A DNA stretch of 64,000 nucleotides from Siniperca chuatsi (GCF_020085105.1 NC_058055.1:9765822-9829821); one strand, 5' to 3'. Positions 45,901-59,274 are shown, numbered from the stretch's first letter. Numbers and translations are program-made. The notes: generated from the sequence alone by a model not told the origin.

Positions 45901-48038
45901 TGTGCCAAAGGTTTCCTTCCAAGTGGTCTAATCTTTAGTGTGGGGTATGTTAATGTGGTTTCTAATATCTAATGAGGGTTCAAATAGGATGCCGAGTCAG
46001 CGTGGAGGAAGTTGATAACCCACCAGCATCATCCTGTCGTGCTCTACTTCCTGCAGGAGTCCAGCGAACTCCTGGAACGACTGAGCTGGGGATGCAAACA
46101 CAAAGATGATGGCCGGAATAAAGACTTCGCACATTCTTATCCTAACTGTCTGACGCAGGAAACGCAAGATAAAAAAAAAAAAAAAAGAGTTTCTTACAAA
46201 CGTGCATTAAAATAGACTTTATGATGATCTTTTTTTATATACACATTTGCCATTAAGCTATAAGGCAGAAGTTTCTGTTTTGTTTCCTGTATCCTCACAT
46301 TCAAGCTGTGAAGAATTACCAGCTGGCTGCCAAAAATGTTCCTCTCCACTGAGCAGGGGAAGTCTTTTTGAAACTGCTTAATCTGATGTAAAATTTGTAC
46401 TTTCCCCATATAGTATTGGTAAACAGAAAAAACAGCTGGAATAAGGCATGAAATGTTCTGCAAGTTCTCTACAAGTAATAGTCAGTAAATTAAAAAAGTG
46501 TGTATTGTTAAGGAGCATGGCTGTATTACTTACTAATGTTAATCTCATCATCTGTCAGGGAGTCACCGATGACATCGAACTGGAACGTGCTGAGAGTCTG
46601 GGAGAACTTCTGTACTGCCAAAGAATAGCCTATAAAAAAGAAAATGTAGTCCTGAAACATCTGAGTGGAGCTCCAAATGCCTCGATCACACCTACCATTA
46701 ACTGAAATATAAAATTCTTTATCGTTCTTTAAATTCAACCCAACTCTCATGAAGTGCAGTCCAGGATTTCTGTAACTGTGCGTTTTGCTTTTTTCTCTGG
46801 TAGGAAAGTTTAAAGATTCAGCCAGTATGTGCAATATATTATCCATGCTATGACTGGGTTTTATTATCAAAACAAAACAGAGACTGTCAGATCAGTACTG
46901 TAGGGCACTTTGCCTGAGGAATCTGGACTCATATTTTAAATCCCTCGTTTTGTAATGGAACAGTTTCCAGTCGTTCAATCATTTCACGTGTTTTTTTTTC
47001 ATCAACAAATTGTGTTTTCTGTTAAATTTGTTTATTTTGGATTCTTGCTTTAATTGTACCTTTTCACAGGACTTTTATTGTAAACAAAGAACAGGCATAT
47101 TTCACAACACTTACAGCTGGAGATCAGTGTTAAAAGTGAAAAGTGAGTGAGCAGTGAGTCTTGATCGTTAGGACTTGAGATAAAAATGTGATAAAATTCA
47201 TGAATATGTCTTGGTGCAGTTTACCCCGGCAACAAGCACCCGTGACCTCTGGCTATTATCTGAACTGAATATACAGTAGGACCCTCATCGCTCTGCAGCG
47301 CTACTACAGCACCTACAATGACAGTTTCTGTTTTCGAGGAAAAAGCTTGTCATTGGTGATTTGGACATCAGAATGGTGTCTTGGCGAGTCAAAACAAACA
47401 GTGTTCCCCCTCGTGGGTGCCACAGTGACCCACATATACACATCTACTGTATGCTCTCACTGGCTGTGGGCCATACTATGAGTTTGACTGGTCCCACACT
47501 ACAACCAGCAGCAGAGAGATGACAGGCAACATCCCACACAGAGAGGAGAGGTGGAAAAGCAACACATGGATAGATGCATATCCTGCAAAAGAAGCCAGCT
47601 GTTGTGCAGTTTGGAAACAAACAGAGCTTGTCATCCTGCACATCTGCATCAGACCCATGGCCTTTCAAAGCAGGCTGCTTGGTGTTCTCCCAGGGAAGCA
47701 CTAGCACCTCCCTGAATGTGCCTCTCCCAGCCACCCACATTGATCCTGTAGGCCCTTAAAAAGGCCCCACTGATGCTGATCCTCTGTCAAGCCTCATCAC
47801 ACCACTATATCTACATGCAGTGTGCAAAAAAGCTGTTACTGATTTAAAAACAAGAGAGATCAGATTTAAGCATGCTTAACTTACCCCTGATTGCAGTGAT
47901 AACACTGTTGCCATCTTTTATCAACTCTTTGAGGAATTTGCTTGTCCTCTCCAGCTCCAGTTCATAACACTTGAGAGTCTCTCGAAAGTCCGGGCTGTCC
48001 AGATAGCAGTCACTAAACTCCAGAGGAGGATGCCCCAT
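29372..48038 (-). CDS. ophn1: Oligophrenin-1 (Rho GTPase-activating protein), complete, 24 coding exons
   Basis: BAR-PH-RhoGAP protein that stimulates GTP hydrolysis by Rho-family GTPases and, in mammals, acts at synapses in spine maintenance and endocytosis. Minus-strand coding exons in order: 47885-48038, 46534-46629, 46024-46085, 45031-45102, 43306-43407, 43097-43207, 42776-42880, 42548-42677, 42348-42448, 42059-42150, 40692-40770, 38180-38213, 37918-37980, 37303-37377, 36115-36199, 35586-35644, 34220-34325, 33949-34108, 33091-33238, 31829-32137, 30830-30977, 30617-30667, 29528-29579, 29372-29377. All introns are GT-AG, phases agree at every junction, and the total is 2400 nt (799 aa; human is 802). 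The start [20 protein letters not shown] is identical to human. The final two exons are the least certain. The gene is convergent with ar, as in human. Confidence 0.93.
30234..30465. repeat. Dispersed fish repeat in ophn1 intron
   Basis: A TGTGTGTGTG start, GGTGGGGACTTTAACC, CTTTTTGAGGGTTAAGACTTGGTTTTAGGG and GGGTAAGGGGCTAGGGAA lie in this order. I recognise the arrangement from a common teleost repeat with TTAGGG-like internal sequence. A second diverged copy seems to lie, reversed, near 50040-50170. Confidence 0.55.
31829..32137 (-). CDS. ophn1: ophn1 exon 20: variable linker of the C-terminal tail
   Basis: A 309-nt exon encoding a low-complexity Pro/Ser/Arg-rich tail segment. Weak but ordered matches to human are DVGKISD (human DVGKLVS), SAANGES and [12 protein letters not shown] (human TPSFHIKRPAPR). 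The acceptor is TAACAG and the donor GTATGA. Confidence 0.85.
33091..33238 (-). CDS. ophn1: ophn1 exon 19: first proline-rich segment
   Basis: Encodes [13 protein letters not shown] and [11 protein letters not shown], matching human [13 protein letters not shown] and KPITISKRLLR. This is a class of SH3-binding sequence. I end it at GTAATT (33085-33090), because the leftover A then joins exon 20 as Asn and gives HTE-N-GQND, which parallels human TPNG. If this donor is skipped the frame runs to a TGA at 33065-33067. Confidence 0.85.
33358..33868 (-). mobile_element. MITE with ~20-bp terminal inverted repeats in ophn1 intron 18
   Basis: The left end AGTTTAACATTTTGGGAAATA and the right end, reversed, AGTTCAACATTTTGGTAAATA match over about 20 bp with two mismatches. 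The interior, with GCTAGCAGCC-GACTAGCTTAGCTTAGCATAAA, GGAAACAGGGGGAAACAG and AACTTCCTGGAGTCTC, is a repeat I recognise as ubiquitous in percomorphs. Non-coding. Orientation assigned arbitrarily. Confidence 0.75.
33949..38213 (-). CDS. ophn1: ophn1 exons 12-18: RhoGAP domain
   Basis: Residues about 383-562 form the catalytic GAP domain. The arginine finger is R409 in GVYRTVGS (exon 14). Other conserved blocks are GFKFVRKC (exon 13), [17 protein letters not shown] (exon 15), LSEPLMTY (exon 16), LPEKNRE-type [13 protein letters not shown] (exon 17) and the [19 protein letters not shown] signature (exon 18). Exon 12 is a 34-nt microexon. All residues needed for GAP activity that I can recognise are present. 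Confidence 0.93.
36593..37085 (+). repeat. MITE-like interspersed repeat, copy 2 of 3
   Basis: Same ordered blocks as 12160-12725: AAGTTGATATGGCTAA, GACCAACATTAG, GACTCCTGAGGGAAATATCTGGCT, GAAAATAGCAGCCTGCTG, GAGAGCAGTTAGAGTGAACC and GGGAACAGCAGAGTCGGGTGATAATT, ending at a poly-A run. It lies between ophn1 exons 14 and 15. Confidence 0.75.
39370..39500 (+). repeat. Short fragment of MITE-like repeat (family of 53350-53725)
   Basis: ATTACTGATTAATTTGCAGATC, TTTCTCAGTTAATTGGTAGTTG and AAAATGTCAGAAAATAGTGAAAA match the 5' half of the repeat at 53350-53725. Confidence 0.55.
40692..42677 (-). CDS. ophn1: ophn1 exons 8-11: PH domain
   Basis: Residues about 268-369 form the phosphoinositide-binding PH domain. 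It starts [11 protein letters not shown] (Trp split across exons 8 and 9), continues SWVKYYCKY, then [17 protein letters not shown] (exon 10), and ends in the C-terminal helix [10 protein letters not shown] (exon 11), all close to human OPHN1. Confidence 0.93.
42776..48038 (-). CDS. ophn1: ophn1 exons 1-7: BAR domain
   Basis: Residues 1-234 form the N-terminal BAR domain, a dimeric coiled-coil module that binds curved membranes. Recognisable blocks are [24 protein letters not shown] (exon 2), [13 protein letters not shown] (exon 3), [16 protein letters not shown] (exon 4), the basic [16 protein letters not shown] exon 5, [19 protein letters not shown] (exon 6) and [13 protein letters not shown] (exon 7). 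Exon 3 is only 62 nt; its GTGGGT donor was chosen because it restores MML-VQNASD against human MMM-VHNASD. Confidence 0.92.
45142..45163. repeat. (AC)n microsatellite in ophn1 intron
   Basis: About eleven AC units directly upstream (minus-strand sense) of ophn1 exon 4. Confidence 0.9.
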
Positions 48039-50370
<2,332 letters not shown>

Positions 50371-50720
50371 CTCTTTGTAGATCTGTCCAAGACATTTGAT
50401 ACTGCTAATCATAATAGTTGTTTTTTTAAAGGTGCTTTCCATTGGTTTTGATGATTCTGCCTACTGTTGGTTCAAATCATATCTTTCTAATTCAGACTCT
50501 TGTTGTCAATAGCTTCAAATCAAGTTCACAGGGTTGATAAAGATGTCCCACAGGGATCAATATTGGTGTCGGCTCTACTGCAAACCTTCTTCAGGTTACA
50601 GTCTGCTTTGACGACCTCCAGACCTATTTTATGAAGCTAAAGCTTGTTCCAGACTCCAAAAAGACAATATGTATGTGTTTCACAACAGCATTGAGCTTTG
50701 ATGTTTCTACTCAGATCCAT
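50371..50720 (+). mobile_element. Degraded LINE reverse transcriptase (L2/Rex1-like)
   Basis: The plus strand reads FVDLSKTFDTANHN, then SIGFDDSAYCWFKSYLS, then VPQGSILV, then MKLKLVPDSKKT. These correspond in order to the DLSKAFDTVDH, SIGFD-WFKSYLS, VPQGSILGP and LKLVLN-KT blocks of L2-group reverse transcriptases. Frame breaks and stops separate them, and the YADD region is lost. Dead relic. Confidence 0.75.
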
Positions 50721-51007
50721 AGTCTTAATAGATATCTAATAGATACAGCAGAGCATCATACATACTAGAGCTAGTTAACGGAGCTAGTTAACCTAACTCT
50801 CTCACTGACTGGTGACTGAGGCAGGCTGTAGCTATGATTATGACTATAGTCTTGGGATGATAACGCTTTGGCTGTTGCTGTTGCTGTGATTGTGGCCTTA
50901 ACCATGGCTATGCTTTGGTTGTTATGATTATGACTGTGACACATTAGTTTATAATGGGTGGAACACTAACTACATGCAGGGTTGTACATGTCCAGTGAAT
51001 TGACATG

Positions 51008-51220
51008 GTTGGGGTGGCTCAGTGTTGTATTGAAGCTACTATATGCCTGAACTCCTGTGGTGTAATTGTAACACATCGGTCATATCTGATAAAAGCACAG
51101 GGGGTTCAAATCCCTATAAACATATCCACAGCCACAGCTTCAACCACTGCAGCCAGGCAGAGTAGCTGCAGCTGTGCTCACAGCCAGTGGCTGTATACCC
51201 TTAAGAGCTTGGCCTTTTGA
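51008..51220 (+). mobile_element. tRNA-like SINE
   Basis: A box TGGCTCAGTGT at 51015-51025 and B box GGTTCAAATCC at 51103-51113, about 88 bp apart, followed by a CAGCCACAGC-rich body. The A-to-B spacing is longer than in a simple tRNA, so this is a SINE or tRNA relic rather than a gene. Confidence 0.55.
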
Positions 51221-53349
51221 AAGGAGTTATGAGCAATAAATGCATAATGTAAAGTGTCAAATCATGTCTCCTTTCAGAAATATCTGCAGAGCGTTTCCCT
51301 AAAATGGCAGTGCATTCTAACTGTACTGGACCAACATGCGAAACTTAAAGCGAGGTAACGATGATCGTTCAGGAGCTCTATACCTCTCTGACTTTTTACA
51401 GGTGAAAATAAAAATTAAGTTGTTTTTTTTAAATGATTGCGTGGATTTTGTGTTTTTTGTGGAAATACTTCAATGGGTAGATTCAATGTAAAAACAAACA
51501 AACAGTGGAGTTACACCTTAGTGCTAAAAACAGTGAGCTAAAGATGTCATTCAGTCTAAAAAAAAAAACCATTTAATCCCACAGAAATACGTCAAACTGT
51601 GCTTGGTCCCTTGGTTACAGAGTGAGCAGATTTAATCAGTGGTTGGATATTAGGTGGGCAGCAACAATGTGGATGTAAAGGCAGAGGAGAAAAAACTAGA
51701 TGAGAGACTGATAATTATGATAATAAACTCTTGTCCTCTTATCTTTAGATTTTATGGGTCATTCTTTGTTTTAGACCTTTATGTTTTACTCCATATTGCG
51801 TCAAAAACACCCTCCACTTCCTCTGCAGAACACAGCACAAAAAGGACGAGAGGACAGTCCCCACACAGATTCCTCAGCTGGGCAGAAATTAAAATGTTTG
51901 ATCTGAATTCTGAAGCCGTTTGTTTGGCCCCTGTAAATGGGGCTATTGTATGCAAATATTGCGCACAGAAGCATATGACCTCTCCAGTGCAGGGCAGTGG
52001 CTAGTGTGAGAGAAATCATTAGCAATGCAAAGTCATGGTGCTCTGATACTCTTGTTCACAGTCACAGATTGAAAAAAAAAATCTGCTAATGTCAGTGTAA
52101 ATGTTTCTGGATGTGTTTTATTCCAAACTACAGCTGAAGGTAAGTCTGCTTCTAACTCTGTTATCAGATCACAAAGCTGAGAAAATGATAGACAGCTTGT
52201 TTTCAGTGTGTTCAGCTGGTTAAATCTTTGCTTATGGGTAGTTTATGCTTAATGTTATGTCTTAACTTGACTGAAGAGTTTGGAAAATTCCTTAACAAAG
52301 ACTTACATATACAATTAGAGTTACAGATAAAACTGTGACATGCCAAGTATGTTCTTCTAGAAATTTCAACCAAAACATGTTGCCTTTCTTATGGTGATAA
52401 TCAAACAAAACAGTATTTATTTTGCAGTCCCTCAGTCATATTTATCTATAGCTATACAACCGGTCACAAAGTAGAGTTTAAGTAGAGAGCTCATATTCTC
52501 TGAACCATCATAAGTTTGGAGCCAGATGATTCCTTCTCTAATGCACATCGAGACACTTTTGGACCACAAATTATTTTCCTGCCAAGAATTAGAGAGTATT
52601 ACAGACACTGTTATATTGGGTGCAGATGACCACTTTGCATGCTACACCATGGCGACTGGTGAAAGTATGTCACATGATGCATGGTGCCAGACTTTAGTGT
52701 TGCACTCTTAAGTGGCCTGCCAACTGCAGAGGGGGGCAGAGAGGCTTCCTTCTTCTCTGGATTCACATCCATGCCAAGCCAGTGGGTCAACATTGTCCTC
52801 TACGCTGCCTCCTATGCCTCTTACACCTGCTGAGCCGGGTAACAACTCTGACATTTGTACTAGACTGGAGAATTCAAGCATGTTGGGACACAGGACAACC
52901 AATAATGATCAGCACAGAGGAGATAACACATTTTGGATGCTTTTTAGGCTTGAAATTAATATTGGACTTTTTTGGAAAATATGATTTACTAGTTTGGTGA
53001 AAACTGGATGTGTGATTCATTTTTATTTAAGTATCCAAAGTGCTCTAACATGAATTCACTTTTAACTATAGTATACTAAGTTCTTAGCTGCTGAGACTAA
53101 ATTGTCCCACCTATAAAGGTACAGTATTGTGTAAGTACTAACGTTGCACTTAGGCTGAAGTTGTATTTTTAAATTTGCTTCTAAACATTTGAACATATTT
53201 CTAGCTTCTTTTATAATCTTTCATCCTCTTAAGTCTCTGGTCATCACTGGACTAGATAGATGGACAACAGAGGGTTTGGAATTGAACCTGCAACCTCTTT
53301 ACTGTGAGGCTGCAGCGACCACTTGTTCTGGGATGCTATTAGTGTACTC

Positions 53350-53725
53350 GAGCAACAGCTGCAACTAAAGATTATTTTCATTATCGATTCATCTGCAGAT
53401 TATTTTCTCGATTATTCTGTTAATCGCTTATAAAATGTCAGAAAATACTGTAAAATGGCCATCACACATTCCTCCAGTCCAAGGTGACAGCTTCATATTG
53501 CTTGTTTTTTTTTTTGTCCAACCAACAGTTCAAAATTCTAAGATATTCAGTTTATCACATAAGACAAAGAAAAGCAGTAAATCCTCCCAACTGAGAAGCT
53601 GGAACTAGACAACATTTGGTATTTTTGCTATAAAAATAGCTTAAAAGATTCTATTATCAAAAGAGTAGCTGATTAAGTGTCTGTCAATCAACTATTTTAT
53701 TAATCGTCTAATCATTTCAGCGCTA
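53350..53725 (+). repeat. MITE-like repeat (GCTGCAACTAA family)
   Basis: Starts CAGCTGCAACTAAAGATTATTTTCATTATCGAT and ends ATTAATCGTCTAATCATTTCAGCGC. The ends are roughly inverted, and the interior holds AAAATGTCAGAAAATACTG and AAGATATTCAGTTTATCA. This matches a very common percomorph non-autonomous DNA repeat. Partial copies lie at 7880-8150 and 39370-39500. A tRNA-like, reversed SINE scrap may precede it at 53270-53322. Confidence 0.7.
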
Positions 53726-53875
53726 ATGTAATCTATTTGAACTGTTAAAACCTGCTGTGACTAACCAGCTTTGAGCATATCAATGAAAGTACAAGTATAG
53801 GCCAAAAGTATAAGCCAAACTATAGCACTACTTCTTTATAAGTACAGATATGAGCATAAGCTATTTCCAAGTGAT

Positions 53876-54763
53876 TTGTTTTCTGCAATTAAAGTGAGAG
53901 TATACTCTAAATTTGATGATAACGGTATATTCTATTTTTTTCTCCAGTCAAAGATCATCATAGTAACAGTGACTGCCGTGATACCTTCAGCACCAATTTT
54001 ATGTCAATTTAATAAGAAAATAATATCTGTTAATATCTGTTGTTTTCAACAAGAAGTTTTGGAGGCATCTACTAATCGGGAGCTGCATAAAGAGTCTGGT
54101 TATACTGTATTAAGTGAAAACAAGAACAAATTATTATCTTATCTTAATTTGCCCAGGAGTGGACACTCAGCCTCAGTCTTTTATAAAATTATAGCAAATA
54201 CTCTGCATGGTAATTGTGAAAATTTGAGAAATATTTGGGAAAGGGATTTGAATTTAAATACAGGCCAAGATATATGGGTAAACATGGTGGCTGATACCAG
54301 GTGGTCAGTTAGAGATACAATCAGCAAATTTACAGACTACAAAATTATACACATGTATTATTATACCCCACTTAATGATGATAATTACTGTTGGAAGTGT
54401 AAAAATGAACAAGATGCTAAACATTTAATATGGGAATGTTCATTTGTTTCTCAACAAGCAGTAAAAAGTAAAAGTATTAGAGAGTGGTTGCATAACCCAT
54501 TGCCAGAGTCGCCCCAGCTGTGTTTATTAGCACACAGGTCCCTTGGACTTGCACTGGCAGGCTTTATTGGCGCTTCAAGGATTCTTCTCCACCAGTGGAA
54601 GAGTCACACAAAGCCTGATTTTGCTGAAAGGTTCAAATTAATGACGGACATTAATTTTGCCTCTTTTGAATCTCTAATCACAAGGGCTAATAATTATCAA
54701 GGAAAGTTCTATGAGGTTTGGTTTCATTTTTGTAATTTATACAAAGAAAGTGGAAGAAAATAA
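53876..54763 (+). pseudogene. L1-type LINE ORF2 C-terminal fragment
   Basis: A 295-codon open frame whose C-terminal two-thirds resemble the end of L1/Tx1-group ORF2. After YLNLPRSGHSASVFYKII come IWERDLNLN, then WSVRDTISKFTDYKIIHMYYYTP, then the zinc-knuckle-like CWKCKNEQDAKHLIWEC (Cys-x2-Cys-x7-His-x4-Cys) at about residues 178-194. L1 ORF2 proteins end in such a motif. No endonuclease or reverse-transcriptase core is present, so this is a 5'-truncated copy. The first 60 codons may not belong to it. It ends about 70 bp before the gjb1 acceptor. Confidence 0.75.
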
Positions 54764-54849
54764 TCTATTTTGAAAATGTTGTATATTCTCTCAGCTGTTG
54801 ACCCTCTGATGTGTTTTTTGCACTTTCTCCATCAGACCCGGAACCAAAG

Positions 54850-55572
54850 ATGAACTGGGCATCATTTTATGCTGTCATCAGCGGTGTGAACAGACACTCC
54901 ACAGGCATCGGTCGAATCTGGCTCTCCGTCCTGTTCATTTTCCGTATCCTGGTTCTGGTGGTTGCAGCGGAGAGTGTGTGGGGCGACGAGAAATCTGGCT
55001 TCACCTGCAACACCCAGCAGCCTGGCTGCAACAGTGTCTGCTACGACCACTTCTTCCCCATCTCGCACATCCGCCTCTGGGCACTCCAGCTCATCCTGGT
55101 CTCCACTCCTGCCCTGCTGGTAGCCATGCATGTGGCCCACCGCCGCCACGTCGACAAGAGGCTCTACAAACTATCAGGGCGGACCAACCCCAAAGACCTG
55201 GAGCAGATAAAGACCCAGAAGATGAAAATCACAGGGGCTCTCTGGTGGACGTACGTCATCAGCCTGTTGTTCCGTATTGTCTTTGAAGTCACCTTTATGT
55301 ATTTGTTTTATATGATCTACCCTGGTTACAAGATGATCCGGCTGGTGAAGTGTGACTCGTACCCCTGTCCCAACACAGTGGACTGCTTCGTGTCAAGGCC
55401 CACAGAGAAGACTGTCTTCACTGTGTTCATGCTGGCTGTGTCAGGGGTCTGTATTCTGCTCAATATTGCAGAGGTGGTCTTCTTGGTGGGGAAGGCCTGC
55501 AGTAAGCATTTGCACAATGCTGGAGACTCGACTATGGGGGCATGGATCCAACAAAAGCTCTGCTCGTACTAA
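54850..55572 (+). CDS. gjb1: Gap junction beta-1 protein (connexin 32-like)
   Basis: Four-transmembrane connexin; six form a hemichannel and two dock as a gap junction. In mammals GJB1/Cx32 serves Schwann cells and liver. The single coding exon gives 240 aa from MNW at 54850, the normal connexin start; an upstream in-frame ATG at 54811 lies before the CAG acceptor (54833-54835) and is intronic. First extracellular loop cysteines are C53, C60 and C64 (C-x6-C-x3-C); the second loop has [12 protein letters not shown] (C-x4-C-x5-C). Long stretches match human Cx32: [60 protein letters not shown] and [24 protein letters not shown]. The cytoplasmic tail is about 40 residues shorter than in Cx32 and ends IQQKLCSY, with a cysteine near the end. 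Lies downstream of ophn1, transcribed away from it. Confidence 0.93.
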   Translation: MNWASFYAVISGVNRHSTGIGRIWLSVLFIFRILVLVVAAESVWGDEKSGFTCNTQQPGCNSVCYDHFFPISHIRLWALQLILVSTPALLVAMHVAHRRHVDKRLYKLSGRTNPKDLEQIKTQKMKITGALWWTYVISLLFRIVFEVTFMYLFYMIYPGYKMIRLVKCDSYPCPNTVDCFVSRPTEKTVFTVFMLAVSGVCILLNIAEVVFLVGKACSKHLHNAGDSTMGAWIQQKLCSY

Positions 55573-55967
55573 CAAAACACATTTCATACCTGCACAGACG
55601 GACCTGTTACCTGGATATAAATGACCTTAGATCCAGGTAACAGCCATTAATTTAACTTTGGAGTAAGGTGGATATGATATACTGTACATCGCAGTTTGAC
55701 ATGGTGATAATTTATCCAGCGGTTTATAATCTCAGTGACAAAGCATTCAGTGCCAATGTGGGGAAAATAGTAGTGTTCAGACAACAAGTTTTACACCAGT
55801 GTGCAATACATATGTTCTCAGCATGTTCTCACCAGACTTAAGGTAATACTTCAAAGAATTCCCACAGGAAGTACAGTCTACTGTAGCAATATTTTATGCC
55901 ATGAACCAAAAGACTGTATGCAGCAGCACTTTGTACTGACATAATATAATAGCTTGATGTTAGGCCA

Positions 55968-55973
55968 AATAAA
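55968..55973 (+). other. gjb1: Candidate gjb1 polyadenylation signal
   Basis: AATAAA about 400 bp after the gjb1 stop codon, preceded by non-coding sequence. Confidence 0.55.
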
Positions 55974-57284
55974 GATCCATTAAGTACCTTTATAAAGCAA
56001 TATTCCCACTGACCATGTTGCAGGCTTTCATCATCATGGACTTCAGTCTTGAAATTAAAATATTAAATTATGAAATGCCACTTCTTGTCACATGCTATTT
56101 AAAATCATCAGATTGTTTAAGAAAAGTGTGTCGGAAATATGATGTAGTGATATTTTGGGCATTTTAAGTTATAATATTTTATTATTTACATCAAATGTGA
56201 TCACAAGCGTCATGCTTTTGCCTAAATCACCATGGATTGAATCTAATGGACTGGAGCTTTTCTTCAGCTGTTATTAGCAAGTTGTTATACTAATACATGG
56301 AAAACATGTTACATTTCATAAATGTTAAATGATACGGTGTTTGTTTAATACTGATTCTTTACTTTGGTGGTTGAATGGATCCTTCAGATATAAACAAAGC
56401 AATAACTCACAACAACCAAAAAAAAAAACTTGAATTCCAAACTTTATTTCTGAAGTTTACTACTTGATTGCTAAACATGTTATTTAAATTCATTCATTTT
56501 GAAGCTGGATGTTTATATATTGTCCGTACACAGCAGAATAAAATCAACTAGTTTGTGTAATTGTGTGATTTTTACTAGGTTTTCTCACCACATCCAAAAT
56601 GTGCAGCAGCAGCAGTTATCTGCAAGGACAAATGAAGCTGCAGTCACAGCGGTACCACTTTGTATGATTCTTCTCAGCTGTCAGCAGTGTTATTGGGAGA
56701 AAAACAACAGGAAAACATGTATGAAACTTCATCACATTTAGTGTGATCACTGTCTTTAGACGAGAGATCCTCGGAGCCGGGAGTCGTTCTGAAGGCCAGA
56801 GTGCAGGGTTCTGGGTTATCAATAGCCTCGCCATGTAAGGGGTCAGCGCATGGGTGACAATGGTTGACCCGCAGACAGCTGGACCTGCCGTGACCGAGCA
56901 TGAGGGCACTTCTCTTTTTATGGAACGCCTCAACACACACCATCTATAGCGTTCAGACTGACGAGAAGCATATTGGCAGAGCTGTACCAAAAACAAATTC
57001 CTCCAGTCTGTGATTAGTGTTAGTGGTGACTGTGTGTGAGTTGGTTGAAAGGATTGGAAAAGTTTCTTTATAGAAGTCCATCAGGAGGAGGCTGATATTT
57101 TTTAGAGCTAATTATCGGTTATTGGATTAGAAAAGTCAGCTACAACACTGCTCAGCTTTTTCATAATTAGTAGTCATCTTGTATGATGATGTATGGCGGA
57201 CATCAGACTTTAATGTCACTGATCAGCTACCATGTTGTGTGGCAATTTACTTCAGTAATTAAATAGGAGAATGTAAAATATACT

Positions 57285-57665
57285 AAATTAAAAGTAAAAG
57301 TCCTGCATTCAATGTACTTAATTTTACTTAAAGTACAGATGAATTATCAGTAAAATAAGTACCAAAAGTAAAAGTACTCATTATGTTCAATGGTTCCTTT
57401 CAGAGTGTTATAATATGATATACAGTATATTACAGTATTGTGGGGTTTTTGTTACTGATGCAAATTTCAAAGTGCACCTAATTCTATCTAATTTATTTAC
57501 ATTTTGACACTGTAACCTGTAACAATGCAACATGTTTTATAGCTGAACGTGTGTTTTGGATGAACATTTGAATCGGAAAAGTAACAACAGCTGTTAAATA
57601 AACGTAATATTTCCTTCTCAGTAAATGTACTTGAGTAAATGTACTTAGTTAGTACTTTCCACCAC
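57285..57665. repeat. hAT-like MITE copy (percomorph AAGTAAAAGTCCTGCATTCAA family)
   Basis: Starts with AAAGTAAAAGTCCTGCATTCAA, contains CCAAAAGTAAAAGTACTCATTATG, and ends CTTGAGTAAATGTACTTAGTTAGTACTTTCCACCACTG. These three blocks in this order mark a repeat I know to be frequent in percomorph genomes. Non-coding. Confidence 0.75.
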
Positions 57666-59274
57666 TGTTGTGTGGTGTGTACCAGAGCAACATGATGCTG
57701 TAAATGAAGCATTTAGCTAAACTTTGAGTTGACACAAAGAATAAAGAACTTTCAGATGACACTAAAGAACAGGATCATGTTTGTATATCTTTCTCTGTAT
57801 GTAATACCACCAAACATAAAGCTTGTCAGTCATTCAACAAGCAGTAGCGCTCACTGCAACACTGAGGGACAGCTCTACAGTGCCTGACGCTCCTCCACAC
57901 AGTCAAGGGTCAGATCACCATGAGAGTGACAACAAAGCCACTCCCTTCACTGTGAATTATATTTAGAGCACACTGACATGTAAGACTAACCTGCATCCTC
58001 ACTGGACTCTTGAGCTGTCACTCATTTGAACAGAAACACCTCTTAAGCAAGAGGTTTTATACTTTTCTACATGCAGGAATGCGTTCATCTGTGCTCGCAC
58101 GGAGACCATACAGGGATTTAGTTGTGGTGGCTTGTTGAACACTGGTCATTGATCAGGTCAGAGTGGGAGGCAGCAGGCGGATCATAGAGTCTCCAGTGAA
58201 AACTATCTGAGAGAAGTTTATCTTGGCGCTGCAGTTTCCTCAGTGGTTCAGGAGAACATGGCCTCTCTGTGAACTGAAGAGGCTCAGTCACCAAGTACCT
58301 TTGGATCTGCACTGCTGTAGGAGATGAACATTATCAGGTATGTCTTTCTCAATGGAGAAACCCAAGATAATTATTTTGAACGTCTTACTTAATAATCCAA
58401 AAAACATATTACAGTTCTGAAGTTAATTTGACCATCTACAGTATCTTATATATGGTATATTTAAGTATGAATTCATGGATAAAATCCAGGCTCACTTTTA
58501 AGTACACTTACAACTGTTACTGGTGTGTCCAAAGTGTTTTCGGGATCCTTTCATTCCTGGCTGACAATCTTTATGTACACAGTCTGTCTACTTCTGAGCA
58601 CTATTTCTAAAGGACAAGTACAACTATTTTTGGAGTTATTTTTTGCTATGTTGTAACCAATGGGCCCTGAAATCTAAACTAGAAACCTAATTCTGGAGTC
58701 GGGGAGCACTGTTGGGTACTGTGTCACAAGACCTATGCCGACACTAAGAGTCTCCCCAGCTTGCTCCAGGGCTTTCTCTCACACACAGTGAGCTGTGTCC
58801 TGGCCCTATTTATCGGCGTACACTGGATAGGACACAGCCTTTGGGAATACAAACAGTGGATTCATGATCAATCAGTGTTTCTATTGGTAAGTCTCTTCTG
58901 TGTTTTCCGAAGTACAGTAGCCTTGGTTGTGGGGTGTCTGTAAACTATGTCACTAGCAAAAAGAAATAGGCCCTTACCATATTTATAATGATATACATAC
59001 AAGAAATGTCATGAGTAAGTTACACAGCAACGAAACTGTTGTGACTTAACCTGTTTATTTGATTAAATTTGATTGTAATGTAAATGCATAGATTGTCAGT
59101 TTAAATTATTATTAAGATGAATTAAATAAATTATTTAATAATTTACGTCATAGTTCTCACATTTAAGTGTGTGACACAGGTACTGTGCACGCCTTAAAAT
59201 GCATAAAAACATAAGATTCTGTACTGGATATCAGGTTTATATGGATCCTGCTGGGACCCTTGGTTTTTTCTTTT

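Larger units (their letters stand above)
52141..54835 (+). other. Spacer / possible gjb1 5' intron
   Basis: Connexin genes usually have a non-coding 5' exon. A strong GTAAGT donor at 52141-52146 (after ACAGCTGAAG) is one possible end of such an exon, with the acceptor CAG at 54833-54835 before gjb1. This pairing is a guess. The stretch contains a MITE-like repeat and an L1 fragment. Confidence 0.25.

Noticed and set aside
51015-51113. Possible tRNA gene
   Set aside because: The A-to-B box spacing is too long for an ordinary tRNA and the stems do not pair convincingly.
51654-52025. Overlapping 116-aa and 74-aa open frames
   Set aside because: No recognisable motif, no splice context and no similarity I can recall; consistent with chance.
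52526-53000. Cluster of overlapping short open frames of 60-90 aa
   Set aside because: Present on both strands in a moderately GC-rich patch, none with a known domain. Probably non-coding.
54811-54849. Upstream in-frame ATG giving a 253-aa beta connexin
   Set aside because: The 13 extra residues precede and include the splice acceptor at 54833-54835, and all connexins of this type begin MNW at the second ATG.
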